Shown piece by piece: positions 22,969-30,938 of a stretch of 34,084 nt of DNA. The translations under genes were made by a program, and so were the position numbers. Below the pieces are notes generated by a model. That model saw only the letters and a list, made by a program, of their open reading frames with translations. It ran no database searches and had not been told where the DNA came from. The DNA lies in NCBI RefSeq assembly GCF_001552175.1, contig NZ_BCQR01000137.1:1-34084 (forward strand), written 5' to 3'. The first letter of the stretch is position 1; each line of letters opens with the position of its first letter. This DNA is from Actinomadura kijaniata NBRC 14229 (GTDB taxonomy: Bacteria; Actinomycetota; Actinomycetes; Streptosporangiales; Streptosporangiaceae).

Positions 22969-23790
22969 TCAGATGCCGAAGATCCGGCGGCCCGTCGCGG
23001 CGATCGCCTCGCAGAGCTCGGCGACCTCCACGCCCTTCACCTCCGCCATGAACCGCACCGTGTGCGGGATCAGGTAGGAGGCGTTCGGCTTGCCCCGGTG
23101 CGGGATCGGCGTCAGGAACGGCGCGTCGGTCTCCACCAGGACCAGCTCCAGCGGGGCGATCTTCAGGGCGTCGCGGAGCGGCTGGGCGTTCTTGAACGTC
23201 ACGTTGCCCGCGAAGCTCATCACATAGCCCCGCTCCGCGCAGATCCCGGCCATCCCCGCGTCCCCGGAGAAGCAGTGGAACACCACCTTGTCGGGGGCCC
23301 CCTCCTCCTCCAGGACGCGCAGGACGTCGTCGTGGGCGTCCCGGTCGTGGATCACCAGGGCCTTGCCCGTCCGCTTGGCGATCTCGATGTGGGCGCGGAA
23401 CGAGCGGTGCTGGTCCTCCTTGGGGGCCCAGTCCCGGTAGTAGTCCAGGCCCGTCTCGCCGATCGCCACGACCTCCGGCCGCCCGGCCAGCTCGGCGATG
23501 CCCTCCAGGACCGCGTCGGTGACGTCGGTGGTGTCGTTGGGGTGGATCGCCACGCCCGCGTACACGTCGTCGAACTCGGCGGCCGTCTCCGCGCACAGCC
23601 GGGAGGACGGCAGGTCCACGCCGATCGTGATGATCTTGGTGATGCCGACCGACCGCGCCGACGCCAGCTGCTCGGCGACCGGAAGCTCCACCAGGTCGAG
23701 ATGGCAGTGGCTGTCGAACACCTCGACCGGCAGCCGCTCCTCGGGCAGCGGCGGGAACAGCCGCGGCGCGGCCCCCTCCGACTCGCTCAC
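22969..23790 (-). CDS. tatD: TatD-family metal-dependent DNase
   Basis: A TIM-barrel metallo-hydrolase with 3'-5' exonuclease activity in other bacteria. Metal ligands: DSHCHLDL (26-33), GETGLDYYRD (with Glu112), VIHDRDAHDD, FHCFSGD and ETDAPFLTP. The length is 273 aa from GTG at 23790, preceded by a G-rich ribosome site. Gene order metG-tatD-rpfB-rsmA is conserved in actinomycetes. Confidence 0.95.
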   Translation of the reverse strand: MSESEGAAPRLFPPLPEERLPVEVFDSHCHLDLVELPVAEQLASARSVGITKIITIGVDLPSSRLCAETAAEFDDVYAGVAIHPNDTTDVTDAVLEGIAELAGRPEVVAIGETGLDYYRDWAPKEDQHRSFRAHIEIAKRTGKALVIHDRDAHDDVLRVLEEEGAPDKVVFHCFSGDAGMAGICAERGYVMSFAGNVTFKNAQPLRDALKIAPLELVLVETDAPFLTPIPHRGKPNASYLIPHTVRFMAEVKGVEVAELCEAIAATGRRIFGI

Positions 23791-23805
23791 AGCGCCCCCC
23801 GCTCA

Positions 23806-23938
23806 CCTACGGGACGCCCCAAGGCGCCCTCTTCCCTCGTCGCAGGCTCCGCTCGCCGCCCTCGCTCCGCGAAGGGCAGCCGTGCCCATCGGCTCGCTGC
23901 GCTCGCGGGCCAGAGCGCGCCGCGCCCCTCCGGCTGGC
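23806..23938. other. Intergenic region between metG and tatD, rich in CTCGC/GCTCG motifs
   Basis: No gene seen. The sequence has several short related blocks such as GGCTCGCTGCGCTCGCGG and CGCTCGCCGCCCTCGCTCCGCG. It is not the same as the repeat pair at 16199 and 19630, but shares the GCTCG-rich style. It may encode hairpins in RNA. Confidence 0.4.
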
Positions 23939-25735
23939 TCACTTGTCGCCCTCCAGGCGGGCCAGTTCCTCGTCGACGACCGAGGGGTCCAGCTTCTTGA
24001 ACAGCGGGGTCGGCTTGGCCAGCGGGACGCCCGGCTTGATCGGGGTGGACTCCCAGCGGGCGGCGGTGGCGTAGTCGCCGGTCAGCACCGGGTAGTCCGG
24101 GCCGCCCTCCTCCGACACGACCTCCAGGCGCGGCATGCCGCTCCACTCGCCCTCGCCGCCGAGCATCTCGTAGACCTTCTGCGAGGAGTTCGGCAGGAAC
24201 GGCGTCAGCAGCGACTTGGCGTCGTCCACGACCTGCAGGGCCGTGTACAGGATCGACTGGACGCGCGCGGGGTCGTCCTTGAGCTTCCAGGGGGCCTGGT
24301 CCGACAGGTAGCGGTTGGCGTCGCGGACCACGTCCAGGGCCTCGGTGATGCCGTTCTTGAAGCGCGAACGCTCCAGCTCGGCCCCCACCGCCCCGAACGC
24401 GTTCCGGCTGCGCTCCAGCAGCGCCCGGTCGGCGTCGGTCAGCTCGTCCGGCTCGGGGATGGCGCCGAAGTTCTTGGCGGCCATGTTGATCGAGCGGTTG
24501 ACCAGGTTGCCCCAGGCGGCGACCAGCTCGTCGTTGTTGCGGCGGACGAACTCGGCCCAGGTGAAGTCGGTGTCGTTGTTCTCCGGGCCGGCGATCGCGA
24601 TGTAGTAGCGCAGCGCGTCGACGTCGTAGCGCTCCAGGAAGTCCTTGACGTAGATCACGACCTGGCGCGAGGAGGAGAACTTCCGGCCCTCCATCGTCAG
24701 GAACTCCGAGGACACGACCTCGGTCGGCAGGTTCAGCTCGCCGAGCGAGCCCGCCTCGCCGCCCCGGTCGCCCTTGCCGTTGTAGCCCAGCAGCATCGCG
24801 GGCCAGATCTCGGCGTGGAAGACGATGTTGTCCTTGCCCATGAAGTAGTAGGCCAGGGCCTTGGGGTCCTGCCACCAGGCGCGCCACGCCTCCGGGTCGC
24901 CCGAGCGCCGCGCCCACTCCACCGACGCCGAGAAGTACCCGATCACCGCGTCGAACCACACGTACAGCTTCTTGGCGGAGTTGTCGCGCCAGCCGTCCAG
25001 CGGGATCGGCACGCCCCAGTCCAGGTCGCGGGAGATCGCGCGCGGCTGCATGTCGTCGAGCAGGTTGAGGGCGAACTTCAGCACGTTGGGCCGCCACTGG
25101 CCCTGCTTGGACTTCAGCCAGGTCGCCAGCACGTCGGTGAACGCGGGCAGGTCCAGCATGAAGTGCTCGGTCTCGACGAACTTCGGCGTCTCACCGTTGA
25201 TCCGCGAGACCGGGTTGATCAGGTCGACCGGGTCGAGCTGGTTGCCGCAGTTGTCGCACTGGTCGCCGCGCGCGCCGTCGTAGCCGCAGATCGGGCAGGT
25301 GCCCTCGATGTAGCGGTCGGGCAGCGTGCGGCCGGTGGACGGCGAGATCGCGCCCATCGTGGTCTTCGGGAAGACGTAGCCGTTGTCGTACAGGCCCTTG
25401 AAGAGCTCCTGCACCACCGCGTAGTGGTTGCGGGTGGTGGTGCGGGTGAACAGGTCGTAGGACATGCCGAGGCCCAGCAGGTCCTCGGCGATCACGCGGT
25501 TGTAGCGGTCGGCCAGCTCGCGGGCCGTCACGCCCTCCTTGTCGGCCTGGACCTGGATGGGCGTGCCGTGCTCGTCGGTGCCGCTGACCATCAGGACCTG
25601 GTTGCCCGCCATCCGCTGGTACCGGCTGAACATGTCGCTGGGCAGAGCGAAACCGGAGACGTGCCCGATGTGGCGGGGCCCGTTGGCGTACGGCCAGGCG
25701 GGCGCGGTCAGGATGTGACGGCTTGACGAGGACAT
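23939..25735 (-). CDS. metG: Methionyl-tRNA synthetase
   Basis: Class I aminoacyl-tRNA synthetase charging tRNA-Met. The HIGH motif is at residues 22-25 (RHIGH). A zinc-knuckle insertion has CPIC...CDNC. The KMSKS loop reads KFSSS in GRKFSSSRQV, a variant seen in longer-type MetRS. The length is 598 aa with no extra C-terminal tRNA-binding domain. ATG at 25735 lacks a ribosome site, and TACTCT lies seven bases upstream of the ATG, so the mRNA may be leaderless. The divergent gene starts only 32 bp away. Confidence 0.96.
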   Translation of the reverse strand: MSSSSRHILTAPAWPYANGPRHIGHVSGFALPSDMFSRYQRMAGNQVLMVSGTDEHGTPIQVQADKEGVTARELADRYNRVIAEDLLGLGMSYDLFTRTTTRNHYAVVQELFKGLYDNGYVFPKTTMGAISPSTGRTLPDRYIEGTCPICGYDGARGDQCDNCGNQLDPVDLINPVSRINGETPKFVETEHFMLDLPAFTDVLATWLKSKQGQWRPNVLKFALNLLDDMQPRAISRDLDWGVPIPLDGWRDNSAKKLYVWFDAVIGYFSASVEWARRSGDPEAWRAWWQDPKALAYYFMGKDNIVFHAEIWPAMLLGYNGKGDRGGEAGSLGELNLPTEVVSSEFLTMEGRKFSSSRQVVIYVKDFLERYDVDALRYYIAIAGPENNDTDFTWAEFVRRNNDELVAAWGNLVNRSINMAAKNFGAIPEPDELTDADRALLERSRNAFGAVGAELERSRFKNGITEALDVVRDANRYLSDQAPWKLKDDPARVQSILYTALQVVDDAKSLLTPFLPNSSQKVYEMLGGEGEWSGMPRLEVVSEEGGPDYPVLTGDYATAARWESTPIKPGVPLAKPTPLFKKLDPSVVDEELARLEGDK

Positions 25736-25742
25736 GCAGTCA

Positions 25743-25748
25743 AGAGTA
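25743..25748 (-). promoter_or_regulatory. Possible -10 element of a leaderless metG transcript
   Basis: TACTCT on the minus strand ends seven bases before the metG ATG. A -35 is not clear. Support is modest. Confidence 0.35.
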
Positions 25749-25767
25749 GAGGGATCGAGGCCACCTC

Positions 25768-27414
25768 ATGCACCCGAACTCCCCCGTTGTGGATAACCTG
25801 CTCAGCGGCGGTCGTTCGGGCGGGGCAGGGAGCGGAGCGGGAATGGTGCACGGCGCGGAGACGGTCCGGAACGGGCCGCGGGTCCTCCGGCGTCCCGACG
25901 CGACCGCGCGCCCCCGCGCGGCGGTCCGGCGCCGCCGCGTGGCGCTGCTGTCGGTCCTGGTCGGGGCGTGCGCGGTGCTCGCACAGTGGATCACCATGGT
26001 GCCCCCGCTGTACTTCGACCCCTACTACGTGTGGCTGGCGGCCCGCGACTGGCCGCACATCCCGCTGGACGCGTGGCCGTTCGTGGAGGTGCCGCACCAG
26101 GTCACCCGGATCGGGCTGGTGCTGCCCGCCCGGCTGGCGCAGGAGGTGCTGGGCGACGGGCAGGTCGCCTACTTCACCGTCGCGGCGGCCGGCGGATGCC
26201 TGTTCTTCGTGGGCTGCTACCTGGTGGTGCGGTCGCTGTTCGGGGACGTGGCGGGCGTGCTGGCGGCGCTGCTGCTGATCGTCCACCCGTTCTTCACGCT
26301 GACCAACCCGTTCGAGAAGGAGATCACCTGGTCGGCCGGGGTGATGCTGCCGGACATGCCGGGCGCGGGGCTGTTCGCGTTCGGGATGGCGGCGCTGGTG
26401 GTGGCGTCGCGGCGGGAGGGCCGGGCCCAGACCCGCTGGCTGGTGACCGCCGGGCTGCTGCTGGCGTCGGCGTTCCTGGTGCGGGAGTTCCTGGCGTTCC
26501 TGTTCCTGGTGATCCCCGCCTACCTGGCGATCCTCGGCGTGCCGTGGCGGCGCAACGTCACCGTCGGCCTGCCCATGCTGGGCGTCCTGGCCGTCAGCCT
26601 CGTCCACAACACGATCGTGTGGGGGACGCCGCTGGCCGGGATAGTGTCGGCGGCCGAGCACGGCGGCAAGTCCCGCGACTACGTCACGCGCGGGCTGGCG
26701 GCGCGGTCGTTCCTGCGGGCCATGGGCGACTGGCATCCGCTCGGCTGGGTCTTCGTGGGGCTGCTGGCGCTGACCGTGGTGGGCTGGCTGGTGACCCGCG
26801 ACCGGCGGCTGGCGCTGTGCCTGGTGTGGTTCGCGGCGCTGGCGGTGCCGCTGACGCTGTTCTCCGGGGTGCTGGACCCCAACGACATCTCGCTGCGCGG
26901 CTGGCTGCCGCGGTACTGGTTCGCGGTGTTCCCGGCGCTGCTGGCGGGCGGGTTCGGCGCGGTGGTCCTGCTGGCGCGCCGGTGGATGCCAGCGGCGACG
27001 GCCGTGCTGGCCGCGGCGACCCTGGTGGTGGGCGCCGCGTACACCGTGGCGTCGGTCCGGTCCGTTCCCGGGCTGGCCCGCGACTCCGCCTGGAGCGAGC
27101 TGCGCGGCTGGCTGGCGGCCGGGAACGGCGACGACATCCGCGAGATCGTCGCCGACCGGCGGCTCGCGCAGACCCTCACCTTCTACGTCCGCACCCCGTG
27201 GGGCGAGCCGGTGTGGAACGGCCGGATCAACGACTTCGCGCACGACACCACCACGGCGGTCCCGAAGTCCGACGGCCCGATGCTCTACACCCGCTGGCGC
27301 GGCCAGGAGTCGCAGGTCCTGTTCGGCTGGAGCCCCGAGGCGGCGGGCTGGCGGCTGCGCTGGGAGTCCTCCGACGGCGTCCTCGGCCTCTGGGACCCGC
27401 CCGCCCGGGGCTGA
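25768..27414 (+). CDS. GT-C-like multi-pass membrane protein (putative glycosyltransferase)
   Basis: A polytopic membrane protein of 548 aa with about ten hydrophobic segments between residues 60 and 435 and a C-terminal soluble part. An Asp in the first loop (PPLYFDPYYVW) is placed where GT-C enzymes carry a catalytic acid, and FEKEITW is in the next loop. These suggest a polyprenol-phosphate-sugar-dependent glycosyltransferase, but the family is not certain. ATG at 25768 is preceded by GAGG at seven bases; ATG at 25843 is also possible. It is convergent with the next GT-C-like gene and ends in a shared terminator hairpin. Confidence 0.7.
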   Translation: MHPNSPVVDNLLSGGRSGGAGSGAGMVHGAETVRNGPRVLRRPDATARPRAAVRRRRVALLSVLVGACAVLAQWITMVPPLYFDPYYVWLAARDWPHIPLDAWPFVEVPHQVTRIGLVLPARLAQEVLGDGQVAYFTVAAAGGCLFFVGCYLVVRSLFGDVAGVLAALLLIVHPFFTLTNPFEKEITWSAGVMLPDMPGAGLFAFGMAALVVASRREGRAQTRWLVTAGLLLASAFLVREFLAFLFLVIPAYLAILGVPWRRNVTVGLPMLGVLAVSLVHNTIVWGTPLAGIVSAAEHGGKSRDYVTRGLAARSFLRAMGDWHPLGWVFVGLLALTVVGWLVTRDRRLALCLVWFAALAVPLTLFSGVLDPNDISLRGWLPRYWFAVFPALLAGGFGAVVLLARRWMPAATAVLAAATLVVGAAYTVASVRSVPGLARDSAWSELRGWLAAGNGDDIREIVADRRLAQTLTFYVRTPWGEPVWNGRINDFAHDTTTAVPKSDGPMLYTRWRGQESQVLFGWSPEAAGWRLRWESSDGVLGLWDPPARG

Positions 27415-27430
27415 ACCGGGCCCGGGCGGG
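27400..27430. terminator. Bidirectional terminator between convergent GT-C-like genes
   Basis: CCCGCCCGGG (27400-27409) and CCCGGGCGGG (27421-27430) form a perfect 10-bp stem with an 11-base loop. It covers the stop codon of the plus-strand gene and precedes the stop of the minus-strand gene by three bases. Confidence 0.7.
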
Positions 27431-27433
27431 ACA

Positions 27434-29218
27434 TCAGCCCGAGCGCCGCCAGGCGACCCAGCCGTCGTTGGGGGACGTGCGGCGGTCCACGATCCGCCAT
27501 CCGGGGGGCGCGCCGCCCTTCCAGGTGGACTCGGCGGGGGTCTTCCCGTTCCAGTAGACCAGCACCAGGTCGGCCTCGCGGGGCGGGGCGTGGTCGCCGT
27601 CGAAGCCGATCGTGGCGGTCCAGTTGAGCCAGTAGTACAGCGGCAGCTTCAGCCGCCAGGAGATGTCGTCGTCCACCGCGACGACCGGCGTGGTGGCGGG
27701 ACCGGCGATGGAACGGACGTCGGTGGCGGCGGTGTACTCGCGGACCAGGGGCGCCCCGATGCGCTCGTTGGCCGTCGCGATCATGCCGGTGCTGACCAGC
27801 GCGCACAGGGCCGTCAACGTCACCGTGGCCAGCCCCCGCAGCCGGGACGCCAGCACCGCCAGTCCCAGCAGCACCAGGCCCGCCAGCGTCGCCCGCTCCA
27901 GCCGGAACGCCGTCCAGTCCCAGGTCAGGAACGAGATCTCCGGGAAGTCGTAGGGCGTGAAGGTGTAGCGGGCCAGCCGGTCCCCGGCGTGCCAGCCCAC
28001 CACGACCGCCGACCCGGCCAGCAGGGCCGCCGACAGCGCCGCCGCCCACGCCGCCGCCCGGCGGGGAAGCCGCAGCAGCACCGCGCAGCCCACCGCGAAC
28101 AGCACGGGCGTCACGCACGCCAGGTAGCGGCCGTAGGCGTAGTTCCCGACGCGCTGCTCGTCGGGCAGGGCCGCCGAGGTCGCCAGCGCGATGCCCGCGA
28201 CCACCGCGACCACCGCCAGCGCCAGGGCCCGCAGCCGTCCGGGCGCGTCCCGGCGCAGCGCCAGCATCGCCAGCGCGACCAGCCCGACCCCGGCGAGCCC
28301 GCCGGTCGCGGCGAGCTGGTACCAGACCTGGCCGGTCGCCAGGGACAGCGTCCAGCCCCAGCCGTCCAGGGAGGTCAGCCGGAGCAGCAGGTTGCCGCCG
28401 AGGTCGTTGTCGCCGTTGGGGTACATCGCGGGCAGCAGCGAGTGGTTCAGGCGCGTCCCGGCGAGCGCGACGCCCACCAGCACCGCCGCCGCCGACGCCG
28501 CCTCGCCGCGGCTCCGCCAGCGGGCCACCGCCGCCGTCAGCACCAGCGCCGCCTGCACCACCAGCAGGATCACGCCGCGCGTGTGGCAGACATAGGAGTA
28601 GGCCGCCAGCGCCGACGCGCCCGCCCCGTACAGCGCCACCCGGGCGGGCGACGCGGTGACCCGCGCGCCGGCCGTCAGCCACGAGTGGACCAGCAGCAGC
28701 CAGCCCAGCACCACGACCGGCAGCACCGCGTCGGTGAGGGCGAACTCGGCGAAGAACACCACGCCGGTCAGCAGCGCGGTGGCGTTCCCGACCAGGAACG
28801 CCGCCCGCCGGTCCAGCCCGCAGCGGTGCAGCAGCACCAGCGCCAGCGGCAGCATCAACGCGCTGATCAGGGCGTTCTCGGCCTGGATGAGGCGGTAGAC
28901 CGTCTGCGGGTCGTCCGACAGCCAGTGGGCGGGCGTCAGCAGCAGCGGGTAGCCGCCCCGGTAGACCGTCCCGTAGGACAGGTCCGCGGCGGGACCGCCG
29001 CTCAGCACGCGGGCGGCGAACAGGTACCCGGTCTCGTCGGGGGTGGCCACCGGCATGGTCTGCCCGGCGGAGGCGACCAGCCGGACCGCGACCTGCGCCA
29101 GGTAGGCCAGCAGGACCAGCAGCGTCCGCCGTCGTCTCGGGGGGGCGGCGACGTCGGGTCCGGGGGTCGCCCGACGCTCCGCACGCGTGTCCGGGTGCAG
29201 GGGTGGATGCGTCGTCAT
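27434..29218 (-). CDS. GT-C-like multi-pass membrane protein (putative glycosyltransferase)
   Basis: 594 aa, about ten to eleven predicted membrane segments, and a C-terminal periplasmic domain of roughly 150 residues (LPLYYWLNWTATIGFDGD). The first extracytoplasmic loop has PVATPDETGYLFAARVL, with an acidic DE pair where GT-C enzymes have a catalytic acid. RGGYPLLLTP also fits this fold. It is probably involved in envelope glycan or lipoglycan synthesis. No ribosome site is seen upstream of ATG at 29218; other starts were not better. It is similar in layout to the genes at 25768 and 30939. Confidence 0.7.
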   Translation of the reverse strand: MTTHPPLHPDTRAERRATPGPDVAAPPRRRRTLLVLLAYLAQVAVRLVASAGQTMPVATPDETGYLFAARVLSGGPAADLSYGTVYRGGYPLLLTPAHWLSDDPQTVYRLIQAENALISALMLPLALVLLHRCGLDRRAAFLVGNATALLTGVVFFAEFALTDAVLPVVVLGWLLLVHSWLTAGARVTASPARVALYGAGASALAAYSYVCHTRGVILLVVQAALVLTAAVARWRSRGEAASAAAVLVGVALAGTRLNHSLLPAMYPNGDNDLGGNLLLRLTSLDGWGWTLSLATGQVWYQLAATGGLAGVGLVALAMLALRRDAPGRLRALALAVVAVVAGIALATSAALPDEQRVGNYAYGRYLACVTPVLFAVGCAVLLRLPRRAAAWAAALSAALLAGSAVVVGWHAGDRLARYTFTPYDFPEISFLTWDWTAFRLERATLAGLVLLGLAVLASRLRGLATVTLTALCALVSTGMIATANERIGAPLVREYTAATDVRSIAGPATTPVVAVDDDISWRLKLPLYYWLNWTATIGFDGDHAPPREADLVLVYWNGKTPAESTWKGGAPPGWRIVDRRTSPNDGWVAWRRSG

Positions 29219-29408
29219 CGGTGCTGGGGGGTGCCCTGGCCGATCACCGTGAACGGGATTCTCATCGCCACCTCAGCGTGTCACAGCCCATCCGGCGGGA
29301 CGAAACCGGGGAGGAAAGAGTCAGTAACTTCTCAGGTGGCGCGACGCCGTGGAACGGAGGCGTCACGCCCCGTGAGATGATCGCCGTGATGGACGGCGGG
29401 CACCACGA
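29219..29408. other. Promoter region of the minus-strand GT-C-like gene
   Basis: A 190-bp stretch between the 27434-29218 gene's start and the terminator of the GT2 gene. No coding sequence recognised. It should hold the promoter of the gene that starts at 29218. Confidence 0.4.
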
Positions 29409-29437
29409 AGCCCCCCGCCCGGCGAGGGCGGAGGGCT
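29409..29437 (-). terminator. Terminator after the GT2 gene
   Basis: AGCCC-C-CCGCCC and GGGCGG-A-GGGCT pair with one mismatch around a 5-base loop. It is 23 bases past the stop of the minus-strand GT2 gene. Confidence 0.65.
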
Positions 29438-29460
29438 CCGGACGTGGAACGAGGGGACGA

Positions 29461-30744
29461 TCAGCCCTCGGTCCTGGTCTCGGCCTTCTCGGCCACGGCC
29501 TCGGCGGTCTTACCGGCGGCCTGCCGCTCCACCGCGACCTTCTCCGCGGCGGCGTCCACCACGTTGGCGGCCTCGTCGGCGGCGTCCACCATCGGCGGGT
29601 GCTGGCGGCGGCGGATGCCCAGGATCGACACGAACAGCGAGGCGAAGATCGCCTGGAAGCTCATCATCAGCGCGACGGCGGCCGGGACGACCATGCGCAG
29701 CGAGTGCCGCGGGTCGAGCTCGCCGAAGCTGTTGACGCGCCAGTGCATCAGCGAGGCGACCAGCCCGGCCAGGCCCGCCAGGGCCAGCAGGCCGCCGAGC
29801 ACCAGACCGCGCTCCAGGCTCCACCACTCGACCAGCTTCTTGACCCGGCTGTCGGGTGGCAGGAAGCCCTCGTGCATGGCGTAGACCTTGGTGAGCAGCG
29901 CGAACAGCACCGCCTGGAAGCCGATCACCAGCGCCGCGCCCGCGCCCACCAGGGTGTCGACGTCGAACGCGATCTCGCCGATGCGGACCGGACCGAACGA
30001 CAGTGCGATCCCGGCGACCAGTCCGAGCGTCATAAAGATCAGACCGGGGATGAAGAACAGCCAGCGGGGGCTGTAGAGCATGAGGAAGCGCAGATGACGC
30101 CAGCCGTCACGCCAGGTGTTCAGGTGCGGCGGCCGGGACCGGCCGTCGGGCGACAGCGTGGTCGGCCGCTCGCGGATGTCGTACTTGGCGAGCGTGGCCT
30201 TCACCACCATCTCGGAGGCGAACTCCATGCCCCCGGTCTGGAGGCCCAGCCGCAGGATCGACTCCTTGTTGAAGGCGCGCAGCCCGCAGTGGAAGTCGCC
30301 GATCTTGCTGCCGAAGAACAGCCGCCCGACGAACGACAGCACCGGGTTGCCCAGGTAGCGGTGCAGCGCCGGCATGGCGCCGGGGGCGATGCCGCCCTTG
30401 AAGCGGTTGCCCATCACCAGGTCGGCGCCGTCCCGCAGGTCCTCCAGGAACGGGCCGAGCGTGGCGAAGTCATAGGAGTCGTCGCAGTCGCCCATCGCCA
30501 CGTACTTGCCGCGGGCGGCGCGGATGCCGCCCATCAGGGCGTTGCCGTACCCCTTGTCGGCAACCGGCACCACCCGCGCGCCCGCCTCGCGGGCGAGCTG
30601 CTGGCTGCCGTCGGTGCTGCCGTTGTCGGCGACGACGACCTCGCCGTCGATGCCGCTCTCCTCAAGAAACCGAACCGTCTTCTGGACGCATGTCGCGACC
30701 GTCTCGGCCTCGTTCAGGCATGGCATCACTACGGAGAGTTCCAC
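29461..30744 (-). CDS. GT2 glycosyltransferase with C-terminal membrane helices (polyprenol-phosphate type)
   Basis: Transfers a sugar from a nucleotide sugar, probably to polyprenol phosphate. The GT-A domain starts LSVVMPCLNEAETVATC, has ADNGSTDGS (39-47) and the DXD-like GDCDDSYDF (85-93). FHCGLRAFNKESI and GMEFASEMVVKA are typical of DPM1/GtrB relatives. Four hydrophobic segments follow (about 230-385). A charged Ala/Glu/Lys tail (about 392-427) closes the protein. The length is 427 aa from GTG at 30744, with GAAGGAG six bases upstream. Its divergent neighbour is a GT-C-like protein that may use its product. Confidence 0.9.
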   Translation of the reverse strand: MELSVVMPCLNEAETVATCVQKTVRFLEESGIDGEVVVADNGSTDGSQQLAREAGARVVPVADKGYGNALMGGIRAARGKYVAMGDCDDSYDFATLGPFLEDLRDGADLVMGNRFKGGIAPGAMPALHRYLGNPVLSFVGRLFFGSKIGDFHCGLRAFNKESILRLGLQTGGMEFASEMVVKATLAKYDIRERPTTLSPDGRSRPPHLNTWRDGWRHLRFLMLYSPRWLFFIPGLIFMTLGLVAGIALSFGPVRIGEIAFDVDTLVGAGAALVIGFQAVLFALLTKVYAMHEGFLPPDSRVKKLVEWWSLERGLVLGGLLALAGLAGLVASLMHWRVNSFGELDPRHSLRMVVPAAVALMMSFQAIFASLFVSILGIRRRQHPPMVDAADEAANVVDAAAEKVAVERQAAGKTAEAVAEKAETRTEG

Positions 30745-30802
30745 GCGATCTCCTTCGTTACCGCTGGTGACCGTCTGCGGTATTTTCGACTCATCTCATC
30801 GT

Positions 30803-30852
30803 GGGACCGGTCCCGCATGCGCGGGAAGCGTGTCATGTTGCGCACTTGCAAC
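30803..30852. promoter_or_regulatory. Cluster of palindromes between the GT2 and GT-C-like genes
   Basis: GGGACCGGTCCC (30803-30814) is a perfect palindrome. TCCCGC-ATGC-GCGGGA (30811-30826) overlaps it. GTTGC-GCACTT-GCAAC (30837-30852) follows. The 194-bp region should hold promoters for both divergent genes. Which palindrome, if any, is an operator is unknown. Confidence 0.4.
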
Positions 30853-30938
30853 GCATTGTCCCCCTCCGCCAGGGTCACGGGCGGCAGGCTAGGACGTCTA
30901 GCATACGGGCACCTCAGCCTGGAAGGGGTGGTTCTGCT

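Noticed and set aside
23498..25726. 742-codon open frame on the plus strand
   Set aside because: Antisense to tatD and metG, with no recognisable family sequence.
25788..25796. TGTGGATAA, an exact E. coli-type DnaA box
   Set aside because: A single site inside a coding sequence, far from any dnaA/dnaN context; actinomycete origins have clusters of boxes. Probably chance.
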